Assembly (NCBI RefSeq): GCF_024713975.1
Contig: NC_091094.1
Coordinates: forward strand, 8,851,001 to 8,915,000
Length of the DNA stretch: 64,000 bases
From: Paralichthys olivaceus
Taxonomy: Eukaryota; Chordata; Actinopteri; Pleuronectiformes; Paralichthyidae
Reading direction: 5' to 3'
Shown: positions 1 through 22,602 of the stretch, one piece after another
Numbering within the stretch: the first letter of the stretch is position 1
Layout of the letters: each line of letters begins with the position of its first letter
Notes under the pieces: model-generated
Seen by the model: only the letters and a program-made list of their open reading frames with translations
Database searches by the model: none
What the model was told of the DNA's origin: nothing
Made by a program: the position numbers and the translations under genes

Positions 1-2444
1 TACCTATTGCTTCTTTTTTCTTTTGCTTAATTTAACTTGACATTTTAGGAAAAACAAATAATAAACTAGAACGACACTCAGTCGAGCACATACAGTCCCC
101 TTAAGAAACCACATTTCATTTCACTAGTTTTATTGTATGCATCTGTCTTTCTTTATTTTAGATCAAACCACTTTAACTGGCTGTTCTATTTCTAAGCTTC
201 TGTTTGTGTCGTCTATCTTCTGCTGTTTTCCTGGAACTTTTCCCCTGTGTGATATTGACTGTCTCTCGTCCCTGTCAGGGTTTTTTCCCGTACACTCTTG
301 TCTGTCTCCAGCACCTTGCTAATCAGCCCCACAGTTGCTCTTTGTCTCCTGCCCCTGAAGTCCTGTCAGGCATGTTGTCCAATAATAACCCGGCCAGGTA
401 GCTCAGCCATGTGGAATTTGACATTATGTCCTGGGGCATGTCGGGCCCCCGGTGGGAGAGTGTGAGTGGACGGGATACAGCCAGTGTCAGGCTTTTCCTC
501 AGAGGGCTGCACAGTGTGGGATGAGTTTCATCAAGAGGAGCAGCAGATAATTAAACTGATATAAGGCTGATATTGTTATATTATCATCACAATATCATCA
601 TTAATTATTATCCACAAACCTCATAGAAACATCAAAACATCAACTACATGAGCCATGCTCATTGTTCTGAAATGTTAAATCAACCAAATACACCATGACT
701 CATGTTTTTAATAAAAAAAACAAAAACATAAGTAATCTAATATTTCGATGTTTTGAAAGTAAACGCTTCCTTGAAGGATTGAATATGCATGTTTTTCATT
801 TTACTCTTCTCCAGAGAATGGTTGAAAAATAATATGATATAATGAGAAATATTGATCCTGGTGGCCCCGGCAACCACTCAAGTGAAACAAATTGAATGCA
901 TGAACAGCAAGTCAATAAAATAAAAGTAAAACAACATAAAAATAATCCTGAAACTGTGATGGTTATTACATTTTCTGAATTTTTGTGAGACCTCCCAATG
1001 ATTTAATATATTGTGCAAATAATTTGTGTTCTTCGATGTGAGTAAATAATTTTAATTTACAAACAACTTCACCAAAGCATCTTATTCAAGGTTTGTCAGA
1101 CCAGTATGTTTTGAGGTTTTATTTATTTCAACATTTGTTTAATATATTTCCGCATTGGTTTAAGGATGTATCATTTAAAGGGTCAGATTTTATTCATGTG
1201 TTTCATACTCTCTAATGAGTGTGTGTGTTTTTTCTAAAGCGGAATAAGATAATTTTTACAAGTTCAAATTACAATGTAAGTTATATGTTAAAGGATGTAA
1301 CCATGCACATCATTCTGTTATTATCCCTTCAGGCAGCATCACAGCTAGCTGGAGTTTATGTGTTTAACAGTAAACATGCTCTAAGAGCCTCAAACATACT
1401 GCAGGTATGATAACTGTGCACATTTAGTTTTTAAATATAAGTGTTAACATAATATATAACCCCGAAGCAGTGAAAACTACGCAGACAGGAAGACAGGACT
1501 AAAGTTTGATGGTTACACTGCGCATACTTCACCCTCCTACACTTCTCCTCATTCGCCCTCCCATCTCCCTTCTCCTCTCTCTGAGGACCCGGGGCCGGTG
1601 GCTGCAGAGGCGCGGTCACAGTGATTCATGAGTGCAGTGAAAGGAATGTGTATGAGCACCACATGTCTTTTCAGTTACATGCTTTACACACGCACACATA
1701 TATGTACACATACATGCACACACATACACACACTCACACACGCATAGCGACAGGTGCTGCAGCAGGGTATGTGGTGCTGAAGGAGGCCCTTGTTAATGCT
1801 GGCACCGGGCTCTCAGCTGTGCCCTGTCGCACCACTGGAGGCTGTGTGGTCACAGGCTGATATATGGGCTGCTGTATAGGAACAGACGTGCCATCACAGT
1901 CATTCATTATGAAGTAACAGTGCAGGAGTGAGCACAGACAAACTCTGTATTCTGTCTAACTGTCGAAAGCCAGTATTGACTCTGATACGTCACCATGCTT
2001 TTAATATTCTGCCCATTAATTATCCAAAGACAGTGAGTTTTAATGTTTGTTTTGAATTGCAGATTTTGTTTCACAGGTCCAGGACTGAGACCATCCTGGA
2101 GATTAACGAGGGACAGTTTCTGCGAAGAGAAGTTGCTGCTCAATTAAATTTTTATGGCCTCAAACACCACAAAACACACAGTCAATAATTTTCAGAGGGA
2201 CCATTTCTTTGGTATAAAGCGGGTCCAAAGAAAACTGTTCTAAAATAAGTCTGAGGTCTATTCAAAATAACCAGGAGAGTATTTGTGGTGAATTTTTAAA
2301 TGTGATTTATCGTCATGTTACGAGCCACAAATTCAATTACTTTCACCTTTGTTGCTTAGAGACTGAAATCTCCACACTTCATATACTTAACTATCTGGAT
2401 GCAGGATGTGAATAGTGAGGCTTTAGACACACTTACACTTTATG

Positions 2445-3040
2445 GGTGATTCACTAACATATCTCAACAATCACAGGACGGTTTGTCATGAAACTTTGCA
2501 CAGTTCTTGGTCTCCAAAGGATAAACCCAGAGGCTGCAGGTCAACCTTCTCACTTATAGTGTGAAATACCTCAACAGCTTCCTGATGGAGTGGCACATAT
2601 TTGTCAGTCATGGTTTCCAGAGGATGAATCCTAATCCCCTTGGATATTTTGCTGTGGCACCAATATCAGGTCAACTTTTTCTAACTTCTTTATGACTATC
2701 ACATGACCAATGACAGTCGAATTAGCTTTAGCTCTGCTTTGATGCTAATTAGCAAGAGTTAGCATACTAACATCGAAAATAAGATGGCAGATGTGGTGAA
2801 CATCATACCTGCATTGTAGCAGCATGCGCCATCATCAGGTCAATATTTCAGATTGTTCCAAATTTGGTTTATGACCAAATGCCTGTAAACTAATAAAGTT
2901 TCAGTTGTACTTTGTTTTTAGTGGCAGATGTTGCTAACATGCTACACTAAGATAATGGACAGGGTAGGTTTAGCTTGTTGCTGCACACTGCTGGCCTCAC
3001 GTACCATCAGCATGGCAGCATTGGACTCCGTCTCGTTGAT
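2445..3040 (+). repeat. old dispersed teleost repeat (TTAGCAT-rich family)
   Basis: The text runs through the usual sequence of a common fish interspersed repeat: a segment about a remarked 'ccagaggatgaatcctaat' block, a 'tttatgaccaaatgcctgtaaa' block, then repeated GCTAATTAGCA and TTAGCATRCTAAC words and a 'gtgaacatcatacctgc' block. Related fragments occur at 26885-26965 and 62140-62175. The class is uncertain, and the copy is diverged and without visible terminal repeats. Confidence 0.55.
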
Positions 3041-4049
3041 TGTGATTTTAAATATTGTCATCATTAAAAGTGAAATTTAATTCACTACCTATAAACTACT
3101 GTCTTGAGACAGCAGCAGAAATAGAAGAATATATATGATATATGATATCCAAAAATAAATAAAACTGAAATTACTGTAGCTGCATAGATACAACTGGAAT
3201 TAATTTGGGTGAACCGACCCTTTAAGCTTGAATATCACAGAGTTGAACCTGTGTAAATATTAATATTTCATTCTGGGAGTTGACAGCTGTGGCCCCATTT
3301 GTTAATCACAGAAACGTATCACTGTCAATGGGTTCAGAAAAGTCCAAAAATGTCCAAAATGGATAAAAAGCACCTTGTTTTTAACATCTAATTGGCTGTG
3401 AAAATGTTTTTTAAAACCAGGGGTTAAAAAAAATTGGCAACCTCCATTGAGGACCACTGAGGTCACGAGTGGGTTATGAATTCAGCAGATTGTGATGACA
3501 TCAAACCACTTTCCAGAATAAGACGTTTCTGCTGACAACTATCTGTACATTCAGTGTGTGTGTGTCCGTGAGTGTGTGTTTATTTCTCTGTCCGTCTTTC
3601 GTTCACATTCTCTGGGGCCAGAAGGTTTTCGATGGTGAGAATGAGACAAGGACGGCAACCGGCAAATGAGCCAGTTCATCAGCGACGGAGACAGCTGAGT
3701 CCTCTGAGAGCGGAGGCGTTAATAGACGCATAAAAATGTTCACACTTAAATTAATATCACCTGGAGATAGCGTGGTAGTTTACATACCGTGTCTCTGTGC
3801 GCAGCATGTGAAACTGGGGTCAGGTTGGAGCTTGTTAGGATCTCTGTCTGCCTCCTCTGATAGTTTCAGTTGTTGTCACGTACGTGTGTGCATGTGTGTA
3901 TGTAGAGGTGTGTATTTTACCCTCAGAGAGACCCTGAACCTCTGTGTCTGTGTTCACATGTGTGTGTTTCTGTGTTTGGTTTGCACGTGCAAACATTTAT
4001 GTGTAACCAGAGGAATGCAGCAGTGCCTCATCCAGAGGTCTGTCTTTCT

Positions 4050-4051
4050 GT

Positions 4052-4090
<39 letters not shown>
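4050..4090. repeat. (GT)n microsatellite
   Basis: Interrupted then pure GT dinucleotides. Open frames of Cys/Val or His/Thr across it are artefacts. Confidence 0.9.
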
Positions 4091-4548
4091 ACCTTTTATG
4101 ATTTTCAGTGAGGATGGATCTTAATTGAACTTCATCCAGAGATCGTCCCTGCTGTACAAACATAATGGACGAGGTGGAGGAGAGTTCATGACTTCCTGTA
4201 TCAGGACACTGTTAAACAGTTAGCTACGATCATTAGTTTGTCATAAACTAGAGTTAGATTTATTTTACTAGCGACAGTTAACACTTAATTTGATCTGGAC
4301 CAAAATAAACAAAGTTGTCTTTTTCGCTGACCCCCTTACAGCTCATTCGTGTCGAAGCCTCTATCAGAATATTATTTCTAAATATTGAGCACTTTATAAT
4401 AGTCTCCATCAAAGTGGTCTGGCCTCTGGGAAAATTTCCCTGGATACTCACTGCACAGTTTCAAGTGCCGTGCAACATTAGGGACCGAACTCTGAGGTTA
4501 CGCATTCCTGGCCCTAGCTGGTTGCTGTCTTCAGCTGCTGGACGCTTG

Positions 4549-4622
4549 ATGAATGAACCAATAGCGTCCTGGCTAAGTGATGAATGGACCAATAGAGGAT
4601 GATGGATAACAGTGGGGCGGGG
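4549..4622 (+). promoter_or_regulatory. tandem CCAAT boxes plus GC box (orphan promoter-like cluster)
   Basis: A near-duplicated unit GATGAATGRACCAATAG occurs twice with a 31-base period, placing CCAAT at 4558-4562 and 4589-4593, about three helical turns apart. A GGGGCGGGG box follows at 4614-4622. Such spacing is typical of NF-Y plus Sp1 promoters. No coding exon is seen downstream, so a promoter role is inference. Confidence 0.3.
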
Positions 4623-6109
4623 AGCGGACGAGGGGGAGAGGAAGGTCTCAGCGAGGTCCGAAACATGAATGTAGCAGCAAGATGTTAGAATCAAGGGAAA
4701 GGGATGGGAGAAGAGGGAAGGAGATAAAGAAAGACAGAAGAGACAGGTAGAGTGTGGGTGCGGTGATAAGTGAGGGGGGATGGAAGTAAGAGGGGGAAAT
4801 GTGACAAAGTGTTTGTAAGAGGAGGAGAGCTGACAAGGGGAGGGAGGATTGACGAGCAGGGAGAAAAGTCCGAGGAGAGTGAGAAGAAACAAAGACAGAA
4901 ATTCCAAAAGAAGTAAAGAAAGACAGACTCTACAGCAATGCTAGCTAACATGCTGATCTTCAGGGAAAACATCTAACACATCTATTATCTTAGGCTACAC
5001 CCAAATTACTACATTTTAAAAGGGTCATGTGACAGGAGCCTGATGAAAGGAAGGCTACATCGTGAATTAAAAAGACCCACTTGGCAAGAGGTTGTATCTT
5101 TGTCCCCGTTTTCAAAGATCTCAGATTCTGTCTATCCAGACTAACACGTACACCCACCTACACCTGCAACCTGCACCCATTGGACAGAAGTAGTTGTCAA
5201 TCACACGGTATCCATGCCCCGATGTACAATGTGCTTTATCGTCTATTTGACACTAAATGGCACCATGATTTACAAAATGAACATCATGCTGTATTAAAGA
5301 AGAAAGTGAATCTATTAATTGAGAAAATAAACTTCTTAGGAAAATGTTCACTGATGTTTCAAATCAATTGAGAATTACTTGTGTTATTCATTCAAGTGTG
5401 TACACATGAATGAATAGCATGTGTCCACGCTGCAGAGAGACTAAATCCTCTTCTTGTTCTGACTTCAAAACAGTGGAAAACATGGGGCATATTTTCAGGT
5501 CTCTTGATGATGTATGCACAGGTTTTCATGCGTATCAAAACTGTCCCAGCACTGCTCTCACCTGCAAGTCAGGACTGAGCCGCTGACGTAATTCCTCCTG
5601 CCAGGGCGGCTGAAATCAGTAATAGCTACAAGGGCAAACTTGTGCCACGGAGAGCTCCATAACCTGTGGCAACTTGGCAGCGAAACTGTCTGACAATCAT
5701 GGCTCCAAACATCTCTGTCAACACTGCGCTGCATTTCGCAACAAAGGAAGACTGATTAAAGTCTGCACACCTGTTCATCCTCTGATATCAAAAAAAGAAT
5801 CTTGTGTTTCTCTTCACAAGCCGTGCACCGTATATCCTCCAGAGTCTGTGAGAGTCATTAGCTGCAGCAGAGCACAGAGGAAACTGAAAGGATTGTAGGT
5901 ACACGTAGCTGAGTGATCCTCTGTGTTTGAAGTTGGTTGATGATGGAGAACATGTGGGTCGTTTTGCAGACTCTTGCCTTCAAGCAGAGGAGAAGAAAGA
6001 GAGTGCAGACAGAGACAGAGAAGGAACAGAAAGAAGAATTGTCTGGTTAGAGGCAAGGATGAGAAATTGGTCTGAAGAAGTGAAAAAGGACGGTATCAGA
6101 GTTAACTAG

Positions 6110-6450
6110 ACTCAGTGGAGCGCCGACCTCCACCAAGGCTCAGAAGTCTCTTTAAATTCAATCCAGCCATGCAGCTACTCCAATAAAACGATGGAAATCA
6201 TAAAATCCTAATCTTCATTGCAGAACATGAAACTACATTTAAATCTGACAAATGAAGAATTTAATTTAGATCAGAGCCAAGTTGCACAAACATTCTTTTT
6301 TATCAAGATCCATGAATTATTCCCTGAACTCAGTGAAAATGTAAAATATTCCTGGATCCAGGACCTGATCTGGATCTGCACTCAACATCCAGGGGTTCCA
6401 CTGAACAAACTACAACGGCAGTAGGCTCAACAGATCCAACCAAGCTGCAC
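6110..6450 (-). repeat. dispersed teleost repeat, copy A
   Basis: Read on the minus strand this shows the features of a known fish repeat: an 'agggaataattcatggatcttgat' type block, a GATCCAGATC-rich block, and a 'ccttggtggaggt..gcgctcYactgag' block. A second copy in the opposite orientation lies at 26345-26575. Class not determined. Confidence 0.5.
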
Positions 6451-7842
6451 CAAAACAACAGAATTGCTACTTTTGGAGATGAATTTTATTGTCATTGATG
6501 CATCAAGACAAAAACAATCAGATTTCTTAAGGGTCTGTGTTTATAGTATAAAAACATTTGTGAAAAATATATTAAACAAAAAGAAAATAGCACAATGAGA
6601 TCCAGTATAAAGTGTGTAAAATTGTAAAAGTGTTAAGAGTTTAAAGCGGAGGAAAATGGAAATACTCTAGTACAAGTGCAGGGCCTCTGTATTTACATAA
6701 GTGCGATACTTTCTGTTTCCAGACCAGTAATATTTGTTCGTGTAATATTACAACTTCATCATGTTTTTATTATTCCAGAAGGATTCTTAAAATTTAAATC
6801 TGGTGCTATTGAAACCATAACCCTGCTGTACTTCTGTCTGTTTCTTCTGGATCCATCTGACGACTCGTGAGCCAGAACACTGGTGAAGTCGACAGTTGCT
6901 GATGAAGATCTCAAATCACTATTAATAGCAAAATAAATATATTGTTGGCTCACAGAAAAACGCTGGGGTATTTTATCTCACTTCTGTTTTCTGTTAAGGT
7001 TTATTCACCGACTCATTGGCCAGAAAATGTGTGTTTCAATATCTGATATCTCTTTGTTAAGTTGTGAACTTATCAGTAGTTATTGTTCGTTTGCATCTGA
7101 TCTCACACGTGTATGTTTTAAATATTCTTTTGATGTTTCTTCTGTGCTTTTATTTTGCACATTGACATTGGTGCAACCTCCATTGTATTCCCTTCATTCC
7201 CATCATTTCACCAGAGGGTGTTGAATTTAATCTTTAACTTTCTTTTTGTTTTGATTTCTGTTGCCTTTTCACCATCAGCCACCAGTCTATCAAAATTGAC
7301 GAAACAGGAAGACCAGTCTGCTGCTGAGAAAACTGTTTACTAATGATTTTCCTGTGAATGTCGATGATTGACAGTCACGACGCTGGAAATAAGAAACAGA
7401 AACTTGGCCAAAACCATCATTTCACAGTTCTGGGTCATTTAGCAGCAAATGGCTCTGATATCTTCTTCTGCTCTGACTGTGTGCCAGGGATCGTTTGAAA
7501 GAGAAGGGCAACCTGCACCATTAGTGGAGGGAAAAAAAGAAAAACAAAACACCACTATTATCCAACTTCTCTCCGGGGTTGCCATGCTCCTGTCACTGTA
7601 ATGAGATGAAAACAAACAGTAACTGTAGCTCTCGGCATGTGTCTGTGTGTGTGTGTGTGTGTGTGTACATGCAGACACACTATATTCTTGTGTGTATCTA
7701 CATTACTTTCTTGTCTAGTATCAATGGCAGTCACTTAGTGAGTGTGAGTCAGTGTGTTTACTGTTTTCACAGATGGAGCTCTGACACTGTCTGGATAACT
7801 GAGATAAATGACTCGTGCTGCAGCTCAGCAGATGGGAAAAAC

Positions 7843-7843
<1 letters not shown>

Positions 7844-7896
<53 letters not shown>
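7844..7896. repeat. (CA)n microsatellite
   Basis: About 26 uninterrupted CA units. It creates spurious His/Thr and Cys/Val open frames on both strands. Confidence 0.95.
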
Positions 7897-7897
<1 letters not shown>

Positions 7898-9381
7898 TTC
7901 CATGGACATGAACACCCAGGCTCTGCATGAACACGGTAATTAATTGATCTTTTTGGGCACCAATTAATTGCAATTTGGCACAGGTACTAGATCAACACGC
8001 TGCTCATTAACACAGACTTTGTCTTGTTGGAAATCAAACACTTTATCAACTGATATATTTTTGCTCCTGATCACAGCAAAGCACAAAGCGCAGGAAAGAG
8101 CAGCTCCTCATTAGTTGGGGAAACGTCAGCTGCCGATTGGCTCAGCGCAGCGTCTGATTCAAGCCAATAGCAGGCAGAACTCATCTGTAATCAATTAACA
8201 GCAGCAGTTATTTTTACATGAAGCAGCAGAGAGAGAGGGAACAATGTGCCAGTGAGGTCATCCGTATTTAATGAACTTTAAACTACAGCCTGGTGTCATG
8301 AGAGAGAGTTTGTGAAAAATGTGTCACTGGTCATCATCCATCACACTTTCAGTAAATCACCAGCAAAGGTCAGGGTTGTTTAGTGGAGGCTGCCGCAGCA
8401 GGTGGGCTCAAATCTGTTGCCGCTGCTGCTGCTGGTCTGAGGCTGAACTTGGCCTCTCCCTCTTCCTCCACAGTGTCCTCAGTACTCCTGACAAATACTG
8501 CCCCCATGTGGGCAACAACACCTCAGCCACTGCAAGTGAGGCCGAGGCCTGACCGTCACACCCTTCATCAAAATGTGGCTGATGTATTGTCCAGTCAACT
8601 GATCCAGGCCCCCGATGTTGTGAAGCCTCGTGCAACTGTTGTATTTAAACATAAATAAGAAATCAGAGTACGTCATGGATATAATGACACAGTCCTGGTC
8701 TTTGATAACTTTCGCTGGTGTTTACACTGTGAGCTAACCTTCATTCAGTATCTGAAATTAGAAGATAAAACTAGAAGTTAGTAAATTATCATATTTATTG
8801 TCCTAATCTGATATAAAGAAGAAATTGATTTCATTCGTGAACTTTTCCCTTAATATCCCAGTAACCCAGGCAACTAAACAATGATGATCCATCACATGTT
8901 GAAAGAAAACTCACATTTCAACTTCTCTGATTGTTTTCACTTTGACTGACACTTCAAACCGTTTCAGGTTTCAGTTCTTCACTTTGACACAACAACAAAA
9001 AATTGTGCTCAGCTCTCATGACTTCCACTTGACGCTGAGATCATTTTGTTTCAGTCTCCACAAATTTTTTAGTTTTCATATTTTCAACTTTTTTCCTTCA
9101 ACTACAATCTTAACTTCTCTGAGTATTTCAACTTTTCAGCAACAGTTTTCTTCAGAATATTTAGCATATATTTCATTAGATTTAATTTGACTTCTTGAAA
9201 TTCTGCCTTTGAGAGTCTTAATAATTCTAGTAAAGTGGAGCGGCGATGCTCTCGTCACTTTTCTAAACACATGGTGCAACGTGCTGGTTGAGACGTGACT
9301 CATACCTGTGGACGTGTGATGTTGTTGAAGGACAGCACACACACCAGCACACACTCTTATCAAAACACATTTGAAATATAA

Positions 9382-9387
9382 TTTATT
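9382..9387 (-). terminator. src: poly(A) signal AATAAA, distal src 3' end
   Basis: AATAAA on the minus strand is followed within about 35 bases by a GU-rich tract (GTGTGTGCTGGTGTGTGTG), which is the classical downstream element for cleavage. Confidence 0.6.
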
Positions 9388-11196
9388 GCACAACATAAGA
9401 TCAACATAAAGTGGCACGATACCCATTTCAATCCCGTTACATCAGAAAAAAAAGACAAAAGTTCTTACAAAATGCTCACCTTCTGTTTACTATCATTGTT
9501 TTTGACTTAAGAACAAAATGGCCATAAAATTGCAAGATCAGACCAAACTGCATAGATTTATAAAAAAACAACCAAAAAGAAAAGGCCGAGACATTTAAAT
9601 ATGGCACAATCAAACCTTGGCTACTCATATTTGTCATGAGTCCGTCCACTTCCACATTGTCCCAGTGACTTACAGGCGGTTCAGTGCATTGGAATAAAGA
9701 GGGGGGTTCCCAATTCAAAAGAGGAAAGCACTTATCATTAGATTATTAGAAACATGTGAGTCAAGCCCAATTTTAAATTGTCTTTTTGCAGATATAGAGA
9801 TTTTAAACAGAATATGATTTTCTATTAAGTCCAATATTTGAAAAAAAATTCAAACATTCCATAAGCCTCATTTAAAATCGCGTCTTCTTATGAAAACATT
9901 TTGGGAGCAGGCGTGCGTCGCTGTAAAAAAACGTCAGCGTGGAGGTGCAATTAAAGAAAAACTGTACAAAAACAAATAACATGATCGTCACAGTCATTTA
10001 AGATACTATTTACATCTTTGACTTCATTTTTCATTTTGTAAAACAGCCCAAACTCACTTTTTCATTGTGGTTTCAGAGTCAAACACGTTACTGATTAATG
10101 TCCGTCATCTTTCATCGCTTCAGGGTTTTTTGGACGTGGGCCATCCTCTCTCTTATTGCTGCATGACTCATGTGTTTTAATAGTATTTGTTGGTAATACT
10201 CTATAATCAAATCTACTGTTACTGTATCAACTACGTCATAAAACCAAACCACCATGAAATGTGTGACACTCAACGTAAATGTCTGCCATTTGAAAGTGGC
10301 TTACATGAAAAATCAACCTTAAAGAGCTACAGTATGTACAGTATGAGTGAGAACTGGCAGCAGTGGATATCAATAAAAATTAAATTGGAAGTTGATGGCA
10401 AAAATGTTCCTAAGTCTGTTTATATGATCCGCTCACCTCACCTGAACCTTGAGATAAAGGAAACATACACATGTTGATGTACATTACAGCATAAATACAA
10501 ACCCAGCCAGTGGTCAAGAGAAAAAACAGCACAAAAGCATGCTAACTGGTTTCAAAATCAACTCTCATAGCAAGTCATAAACACAGTTTTTATTAGGGTT
10601 ACCTGATTAAAGTTTTACAGTTTCATTGGGGGCCGCCTGGTTGCATATTTCCTTGGATGTAACACTGGGAAGTGAACTAAAAACCTTACAGTGAACAGTA
10701 ACAGGTTGATCCGTCCTGTTCGCTCACTAACACAACGTTTCCTGGGGAAATCGAGCAAAGGTTAAAAACCCAAAGCCTGTTGATTGTAAACCAGTATATA
10801 CACAGACAGCAGTAAAGAAATGATTCGTTTGGCACAGAACACAGCAGGCTTTTACTCTCAGGGTTTTCCCGTCTTGAGCCAAGTCTAATAATAGGATCGG
10901 TTTGGTGGCGATGTCAGCATCTTAGTGGGTCACATGAATGTTTGACGCCTGATTTACGCCTCCGAGGAAATGAGCTGGTATCAGTTAAAAACCGCTCTGC
11001 ACCGCCAACACAACAGTGCCGATTATTTCTGAAGAAAGGTTCCAGTTAAATCAAAATCAACGAACGACATGCATTCAAACGCTACCTGCATCAAAAGTCG
11101 ATTTTAATCACCGTGGTTTGGATCCAGCAGGCAACAACACCTGTTCAGCACGCGTCAAGAAAAACATGGAGTGAACGAGAGATAAAGACCCAAAGT

Positions 11197-11202
11197 TTTA
11201 TT
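11197..11202 (-). terminator. src: poly(A) signal AATAAA, proximal src 3' end
   Basis: AATAAA on the minus strand about 0.9 kb after the src stop. Its downstream GU content is weaker than at the 9382 site, so it may be an alternative site. Confidence 0.35.
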
Positions 11203-12090
11203 GAAATTTAAACCAATTTTCAGCGTAACAGAACCTGCCTGTAGAGTACATGTATCCTGGAACTACCGTGATAGTGGCTCTAACAAACTCCTCTATTCAT
11301 AATCAGAGGAAAATAAAGAGAAAACAGGAACTTTAATCTGCTACTGACCAACACGTGAAACCAGGACGTTAATTATCCAAGTAAACATAAATAAAGATGC
11401 AAAGAAGAGTTCCAGAGCTGAGTTATTTGGAGACACTTTGAAGAAGCAGCACTTGAGAAAACTGGAGAGAGATACTGAAAGTCAGACAGAAATAGAAAGA
11501 GGCAGAAAGGAGATAAGAGAGACTGACTTTCCTTTGGCACCTGAGCCTCAGTGGCAGTGCTCTTCTGTGGGGGGAGACGGGACCAGACGAGGGTAAGAAG
11601 ACAGAAGAGCAAAAGAGGGAGGTGTAGTTGACCAGCTCATGCTCGGCAGAAATATCCTCCCATGGCCTTCTCTCTTCAGCAGGGGGCTTCTTCCTTTCCC
11701 CCTCTAGCTCTGTCCTGATTCGGTTCCTCCCACATCAGTGGCACCATCAAAAAAAAAAAAAAAAACACGTAACCGCAAGTGTAGTCCCTCAATCGAATCA
11801 GAGCCGCAGCTTTGTCCAGCAGGAGTGCTCCTCTTACAGCTACAGGAGAACCTAAAGTAAACAGTGAGTGCTTTCAGGAAGGAGGTTCTCTAGGTTCTTC
11901 TGCAGCAGCACGGGGGGGATGTTCTGTCAGTGCTTCTCTTGGTTTTGCTTCCACAGAAGAATCTCAAGTTCCTCCCAGATGAGTTTCACAGGCTCGGATC
12001 CTCTCACAGGCTTTTCTCTGAGGTCGGTTAGTGCAGATCGTTCGGTGTGGAGATTTCCCCCCCCCCTAGGATTCGGTTCAGTGTGTGGTT

Positions 12091-21636
<9,546 letters not shown>

Positions 21637-22530
21637 GTGCAGACCTGGGACAAGAGCCAGAGATGAATATGACTGAAATACTTTAATTCCCAGAAGATGG
21701 AAACAAGGCGTGTTTTGCATCGTTAATGTCTTTGTGTGATTGCCAAAGAGGACTGAAATGATTAGTCGACACTGACAGGAAAACAAATGCTAAATATTTT
21801 ATTTGATTAATTAAATGATCACATCCATTTGTTTTTTCCAAAGTGAAAAGATCGTTTTAACTTCTCCAATTTGCTGCATTTTTATGTCAGTGTAATTCAT
21901 CCAGACATGAGATTAAAACAGGAACTGACAGTTTTTCAGTTTCTATTCATTGACCTTTCTAAATGAAAACGTCCTCTGAGCAGCGTGTGCTCTGGGCCTC
22001 CGGTCATTTCTGAAGCCTCGTCCAGTCATTGGAGCTGTTCCAGCTTTGGTTAGGGTTAGGGTTACCAGTCGACACACATACATTCAAGGTCATTCTTAAC
22101 TGTTGATTCAAACTGCTCTGAATCAATAAGCATTTGTAAAGAAAAACAAAGCTTCACACAAAAGAGCTCTGGTGCCTCTGAACTGACGCGACAGAAGCTG
22201 TTGGTCTCCTGCAGATAATTGCTGTATACAGCTGCCGAATACGTCTATTGTGAGCTGATAAATGCAACAAGTCAAGAGCGCACTGTCATCAAGAGCGCAG
22301 ACAAAGACAAACATGCTCAGACAGTCAAGTGCAGCCACAGAAAGCTGGAGTGTCCACACACCAAGTCCAATCCTCCCCTCAAGGCCCTGGAGAGTGACTC
22401 ACTGTGAGACTGGCAACTTCAGGCCAGCTAAAATGCAGACGGTCACACACAGACATGAAACAGCCTTGTTCCTGTAGGAAGACAGGCAGTCTCACTTCCG
22501 GACAGAGGATTCACCATATATGTCGATGAG

Positions 22531-22534
<4 letters not shown>

Positions 22535-22600
<66 letters not shown>
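22535..22600. repeat. (GT)33 microsatellite in src intron 1
   Basis: Thirty-three uninterrupted GT units. Confidence 0.97.

Positions 22601-22602
<2 letters not shown>

Larger units (their letters stand above)
1..9360. other. gene-free flank downstream of src
   Basis: I recognise no protein-coding exon or RNA gene here on either strand. The open frames are short and lack splice-consistent continuations or family motifs. The stretch holds microsatellites (CA/GT around 1690-1745, 3880-4090, 7640-7900), old dispersed repeats (2445-3040 and 6110-6450), a promoter-like CCAAT/GC-box cluster at 4549-4622 and a CCAAT pair at 8136-8168. A neighbouring gene such as blcap, which follows SRC in mammals, was looked for and is not present. 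Confidence 0.6.
9382..12090 (-). other. src: src 3' untranslated region
   Basis: This stretch follows the src stop codon on the minus strand. It has no recognisable repeat family and ends at a strong poly(A) signal at 9382-9387. Further AATAAA motifs at 11197-11202 and 10589-10594 could give shorter 3' ends. A long 3' UTR of about 2.7 kb would be in line with the long UTR of mammalian SRC. It contains a C9 run near 12058 and an A16 tract near 11750. Its extent is inferred from the signals, not from transcripts. Confidence 0.55.
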
